Positions 61,381-64,000 of a DNA stretch of 64,000 nucleotides are shown piece by piece. The stretch spans positions 185,930 to 249,929 of the forward strand of contig NZ_JAHUBR010000003.1 of the NCBI RefSeq assembly GCF_025376885.1, written 5' to 3'. The notes beneath the pieces are model-generated. The model did not search any database. It saw nothing but the letters and a program-made list of their open reading frames with translations, and was not told the origin of the DNA. The first letter of the stretch is position 1. Every line of letters starts with the position of its first letter. The stretch is from Pseudoruegeria sp. SHC-113 (lineage in GTDB: Bacteria; Pseudomonadota; Alphaproteobacteria; Rhodobacterales; Rhodobacteraceae). The position numbers and the translations under genes were made by a program.

Positions 61381-62132
61381 GCTTTGCGCCCCTGCATATT
61401 CCCGGGTCCACGACCCACGCCCGGCGCGGCGGCATCTCCAATGCCTTCCGCTACGGTGTCGATTTCCTGATGATCGACCCGGATGCCCCGGCGCGCGGCG
61501 CGCTCTTCTCGCGCAACCGCTTCAACCTCGCTTCGGTGCATGACGCCGATCACGGCGGGGCCCGTGGCAAGGGGGAGGGGGCCGCTTGGGCGCGCCGCGT
61601 GTTTGACGAGCGCGGGCTCGCGCCGGAAGCTTACGATCTGCGCCTGCTGACCCAGCCGCGCTGCCTTGGCTATACGTTCAACCCGGTCAGCTTCTGGCTT
61701 GCCCAACGCGGCGAGGATCTGCTCGCGGTGATCGCCGAGGTGAACAACACCTTCGGCGGGCGGCACTGCTATATGTGCGCCAACCCGGGCTTTCGGCCGA
61801 TCACGCCCGCTGACGTGATCGAGGCCGAGAAGATCTTCTACGTCTCCCCCTTTCAGGAGATTGCGGGGCGTTACGTGTTCCGCTTCCGCATCACAGCGCA
61901 GGAGATCGCCATCCGCATCACGCTGGAAAACGGCGCGGAAGGCGTGGTGGCCACGCTCACGGGCAAGGCCAAACCGCTCACCAGCGCCGGGCTTGCCCAC
62001 GCGCTCTTGCTGCGCCGCCCCCTCGGGGCGCTGCGCACCGTCATTTTGATTTACCGTCAGGCCCTGCGTCTGAAGCTGCTCGGCGCCACTTACCGGCGCG
62101 CCGTGCCGCCGCCCGCGCAGGAGATCTCCTGA
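61377..62132 (+). CDS. DUF1365 family protein, RpoE operon
   Basis: This 251-residue protein shows the DUF1365 pattern: ARRGGISNAFRYGVDFLMID, FSRNRFNLASVHDADHG, LTQPRCLGYTFNPVSFW, EVNNTFGGRHCY and KIFYVSPFQEIAGRYVFRF. The enzymatic role is undefined; in R. sphaeroides the equivalent is needed for a full RpoE response, as I recall. It is translationally coupled to the oxidoreductase. Confidence 0.88.
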   Translation: MSFAPLHIPGSTTHARRGGISNAFRYGVDFLMIDPDAPARGALFSRNRFNLASVHDADHGGARGKGEGAAWARRVFDERGLAPEAYDLRLLTQPRCLGYTFNPVSFWLAQRGEDLLAVIAEVNNTFGGRHCYMCANPGFRPITPADVIEAEKIFYVSPFQEIAGRYVFRFRITAQEIAIRITLENGAEGVVATLTGKAKPLTSAGLAHALLLRRPLGALRTVILIYRQALRLKLLGATYRRAVPPPAQEIS

Positions 62133-62160
62133 TGACCACCCCCAACCAAGAGGCACTGGC

Positions 62161-62718
62161 ATGTCGATGATCGCCCTGACACTGTTTCTGCTGCTCGCGC
62201 TCCTCGCGGCCCGCAGCTATTTCCTGAGTTTCCGCGCGCAGAAGAGCGCGCAATACATCGGTACAACGCCGGCGTTTGACATCCGCACGCACCTGAGCGG
62301 CCCGATCCTGTCCGAAGGCGTGATCTTCGGGCCGACGGGCCGCGCCGTGTCGCGCTTTGTGGCCGAGATGGAGGGCAGTTGGGAAGGCAGCCGCGGCACC
62401 TTGACCGAGCGTTTCCAATATTCCTCCGGCGATGTGCAGAACCGCGCCTGGCATCTGACCATGGGCAATGACGGCACCTTCACCGCCGAGGCAGAAGACA
62501 TCATCGGCAAGGCGCATGGCCGCATGGAGGGCGCAACCGTGCGCATGACCTACCGCATCCGTCTGAAGGAAGATGCCGGCGGCCATGTGCTGGACGTCAC
62601 CGACTGGATGTACCTAATGGAAAACGGCGCGATCATGAACAAATCCGAGATGCGCAAAGCCGGAATCAAGGTGGCCGAACTGATCGCCACGATGCGGGGC
62701 CGGGATGCCCAAGCCTGA
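62161..62718 (+). CDS. DUF3833 family protein, RpoE operon
   Basis: This 185-residue protein has an N-terminal hydrophobic anchor (IALTLFLLLALLAARSYFL) and a beta-rich DUF3833 domain (HLSGPILSEGVIFGPTGRAV, GTLTERFQYSSGDVQNRAW, DWMYLMENGAIMNKSEM). The family looks lipocalin-like, but no function is proven. AGAGG precedes the ATG. A 12-codon mini-frame from 62132, sharing TGATG with the DUF1365 stop, bridges the 28-bp gap. Confidence 0.85.
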   Translation: MSMIALTLFLLLALLAARSYFLSFRAQKSAQYIGTTPAFDIRTHLSGPILSEGVIFGPTGRAVSRFVAEMEGSWEGSRGTLTERFQYSSGDVQNRAWHLTMGNDGTFTAEAEDIIGKAHGRMEGATVRMTYRIRLKEDAGGHVLDVTDWMYLMENGAIMNKSEMRKAGIKVAELIATMRGRDAQA

Positions 62719-63448
62719 TCTCTTTACCGGCAAGCGCTATTGGATCGTCGGTGCGAGCGAAGGCTTGGGACGCGCGCTGGCAGAGGCTCTGGTGGCGGAA
62801 GGCGCGTCCCTTGTGTTGTCGGCCCGCAACGCCGAGCGGCTGACCGCCCTTGCCGCAGAGCTGGGCGATGCTGCGGCGCTGCCGATGGATGTCACCGATG
62901 CCGCGTCCGTGGAGGCGGCGTGCGCGGCGGCCGGAGAGGTCGATGCCATCATCTACTGCGCCGGAGCTTACGATCCCATGAACGGCCGCGCGTTCGATCT
63001 GCAGAAGGCCGAGCAGATCATGGAGGTCAACTACAATGGCGCGCTGCGCACGGTGCACGGCATTCTGCCGGCCATGCTGGCCCGCAAGTCCGGGCGGATC
63101 GTTCTGGTGGGCTCGCTCGCGGGCTTCCGGGGGCTGCCGGGTGCGGTGGGCTACAGCGGCAGCAAGGCCGCGCTCATGAGCTTCGGTGAAACGCTCTATG
63201 CGGATCTCCGCGGCACGGGCGTCTCCGTGCAGCTTGTGCACCCCGGTTTCATCCGCACCCGCCTGACGGATAAGAACAGCTTCAACATGCCCGGCCTGAT
63301 GAGCCCGGAGGAAGCCGCTGGCCACGTGATGGGCGCGCTGAAGAGCGGCCGGTTCCAGACAAGCTTCCCCTTCGCCTTTTCGCTGGTGTTCCGACTCGGG
63401 CGATTCCTCCCGGCAAGCTGGTTCTACCGCCTGATGCCCCTACGCTGA
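62705..63448 (+). CDS. Short-chain dehydrogenase/reductase, RpoE operon
   Basis: This 247-residue Rossmann-fold enzyme has the cofactor loop GASEGLGRALAEALV, NAG-type motif YCAGAYDP, catalytic Ser in VLVGSLAGF and Tyr/Lys in VGYSGSKAALMS. It overlaps DUF3833 by 14 bp. A role in reducing an oxidised lipid product is inferred from the operon. Confidence 0.9.
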   Translation: MPKPDLFTGKRYWIVGASEGLGRALAEALVAEGASLVLSARNAERLTALAAELGDAAALPMDVTDAASVEAACAAAGEVDAIIYCAGAYDPMNGRAFDLQKAEQIMEVNYNGALRTVHGILPAMLARKSGRIVLVGSLAGFRGLPGAVGYSGSKAALMSFGETLYADLRGTGVSVQLVHPGFIRTRLTDKNSFNMPGLMSPEEAAGHVMGALKSGRFQTSFPFAFSLVFRLGRFLPASWFYRLMPLR

Positions 63449-63461
63449 TTCCTGTCCGCTG

Positions 63462-63488
63462 AGGCCGGTTTCGGGGAAAACCCGGCCT
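63462..63488 (+). terminator. Hairpin after the SDR gene
   Basis: AGGCCGG (63462-63468) pairs with CCGGCCT (63482-63488), with an inner TTT/AAA extension. No T-run follows, so it may protect the mRNA end rather than terminate. Confidence 0.45.
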
Positions 63489-63539
63489 TCCAGCGTCTTC
63501 CGTTACCTCTTTCGCCCTTCAGACAGGCACTCCCGGCAG

Positions 63540-63567
63540 GGGCGGGCAAAAAAAATCGCCCTTTTTT
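63540..63567 (+). terminator. Terminator of the RpoE operon, overlapping the rrn upstream A/T tract
   Basis: GGGCG (63540-63544) or GGGC (63544-63547) can pair with CGCCC/GCCC ending at 63561, followed by six T. The A8 and T6 runs may double as an UP element for the rRNA promoter 20 bp downstream. Confidence 0.6.
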
Positions 63568-63588
63568 ACATTTTTGTCGTTTTGCCCC

Positions 63589-63617
63589 TTGCGACTCTCC
63601 GCCCCCATCCGTAAATA
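63589..63617 (+). promoter_or_regulatory. rRNA operon promoter
   Basis: TTGCGA (63589-63594), a 17-bp spacer and TAAATA (63612-63617) are preceded by A/T-rich sequence at 63548-63580 and followed by GC-rich sequence, as in other alphaproteobacterial rrn promoters. Confidence 0.75.
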
Positions 63618-64000
63618 GCCCCTCACCGGCGGCGCTGAGGCGCACGACGGGACATCAGACGGGCCGCAGACGAGCGGTTAACGAGGTGGCCGAGCACAGA
63701 GAAGAAGCAGGCTGGACGCGCCGCACCAAGTTAGGGCGCATCTGGGTTGTTTTTGGTCCGAGCTAGGTTTGCTCTTTGACATTGATGATGACTTGAAGAG
63801 ATATGTGGGCGGTTTGGTCTGTATCGACGGATCGACGTTTTGCATATCTGGTCTCTAGGGCTCTTACGGGGGTTCGATTATGAGATTTAACAGCTTCACT
63901 GTCTTGTATGTGGTTTCTGGTATCTTTTGGTACTGGAGCACGCATCAGACAGATGAGTTCATCCGGGATTAGCCTCCTGGATGAGATGTGCGAAGGTTCG
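63618..64000 (+). promoter_or_regulatory. rRNA operon leader with boxA antiterminator
   Basis: The last 380 bp hold no protein gene. TGCTCTTTGACA (63770-63781) matches the boxA element of rRNA leaders (consensus TGCTCTTTAACA), where Nus factors load. Base composition drops to a much higher A+T content after 63770, typical of rrn leader RNA. The 16S gene start (AGAGTTTGATCCTGG) is not reached in this window. Confidence 0.8.

Noticed and set aside
62132..62170. 12-codon open frame between DUF1365 and DUF3833 genes
   Set aside because: It has TGATG coupling to the upstream stop but is too short to judge; kept as a remark under the DUF3833 gene.
63618..64000. 16S rRNA gene
   Set aside because: Only promoter and leader features are present; the conserved 16S 5' sequence is not reached before the window ends.

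Overview
The window is GC-rich chromosomal DNA from an alphaproteobacterium, most likely a Rhodobacteraceae (Roseobacter-group) member. The signs are a SAM/SAH-type riboswitch in front of metK (a class known only from Rhodobacterales), an rpoE-chrR singlet-oxygen sigma/anti-sigma pair facing its usual target operon, an Irr-type Fur regulator, the aroA/cmk/rpsA/ihfB order, and many small Rhodobacteraceae-type hypothetical genes. No phage, transposase, CRISPR array or tRNA was seen. The genus cannot be fixed from what is visible, because the 16S gene lies just beyond the right edge.

Layout, left to right. 1-0.6 kb: 3' end of a TauC/SsuC-type permease gene. 0.75-5.8 kb: a ROK repressor gene diverging from a sugar ABC operon of the frcBCAK type (binding protein, permease, ATPase, kinase), with a palindromic operator between them and a strong hairpin terminator inside the operon after frcB. 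5.9-9.7 kb: glucosylglycerate (compatible solute) genes, with a phosphatase and synthase facing a GH13_18 phosphorylase. 9.9-10.2 kb: a SqrR/BigR-like persulfide sensor. 10.3-17.8 kb: a seven-gene leftward catabolic operon of unknown substrate (enolase-superfamily enzyme, alcohol dehydrogenase, MFS carrier, PcaB-type lyase, PLP dehydratase, alpha/beta hydrolase, haloacid dehalogenase). 17.9-20.9 kb: a VOC protein, an APH-like kinase, an ArsR/SRPBCC pair and a parDE-type toxin-antitoxin pair.

21-26.3 kb: fabA-fabB, irr, an FKBP isomerase, a glycosyltransferase-like gene and miaB. 26.5-27.4 kb: an OmpA-domain protein and a lipoprotein that share a small Trp/Cys/His motif. 27.6-34.7 kb: phoH-ybeY-corC-lnt, then metK behind its riboswitch, a BASS carrier and trmB. 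34.8-43.6 kb: an amidohydrolase, aroA, an isochorismatase-like gene with a MarR regulator, cmk, a Zur-box COG0523 GTPase, small genes, rpsA and ihfB. 43.6-46 kb: lapA-trpF-trpB. 46-47.9 kb: a three-gene cassette (two secreted PepSY-like proteins with Asp-rich tails plus a membrane-anchored LuxR-type regulator) bracketed by near-identical 61-bp direct repeats. 47.9-58.6 kb: DUF2237, a serine hydrolase, pth, rplY, an MFS carrier, lldD, a sulfotransferase, trpA, a VOC protein, ychF and an AI-2E-type membrane protein. 58.6-63.4 kb: chrR and rpoE, and facing them an oxidoreductase/DUF1365/DUF3833/SDR operon; both units carry matches to the RpoE promoter. 63.5-64 kb: promoter and leader of an rRNA operon.

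The most unusual items are: the repeat-bracketed Asp-rich secreted-protein/LuxR cassette with its own palindromes; a ChrR homologue that has lost three of four zinc ligands of its anti-sigma domain while keeping all cupin ligands; an ArsR/SRPBCC pair whose operator overlaps its start codon and which is predicted to be leaderless; and the uncharacterised seven-gene catabolic operon. All functional statements rest on motif recognition and family knowledge; no database search was run.
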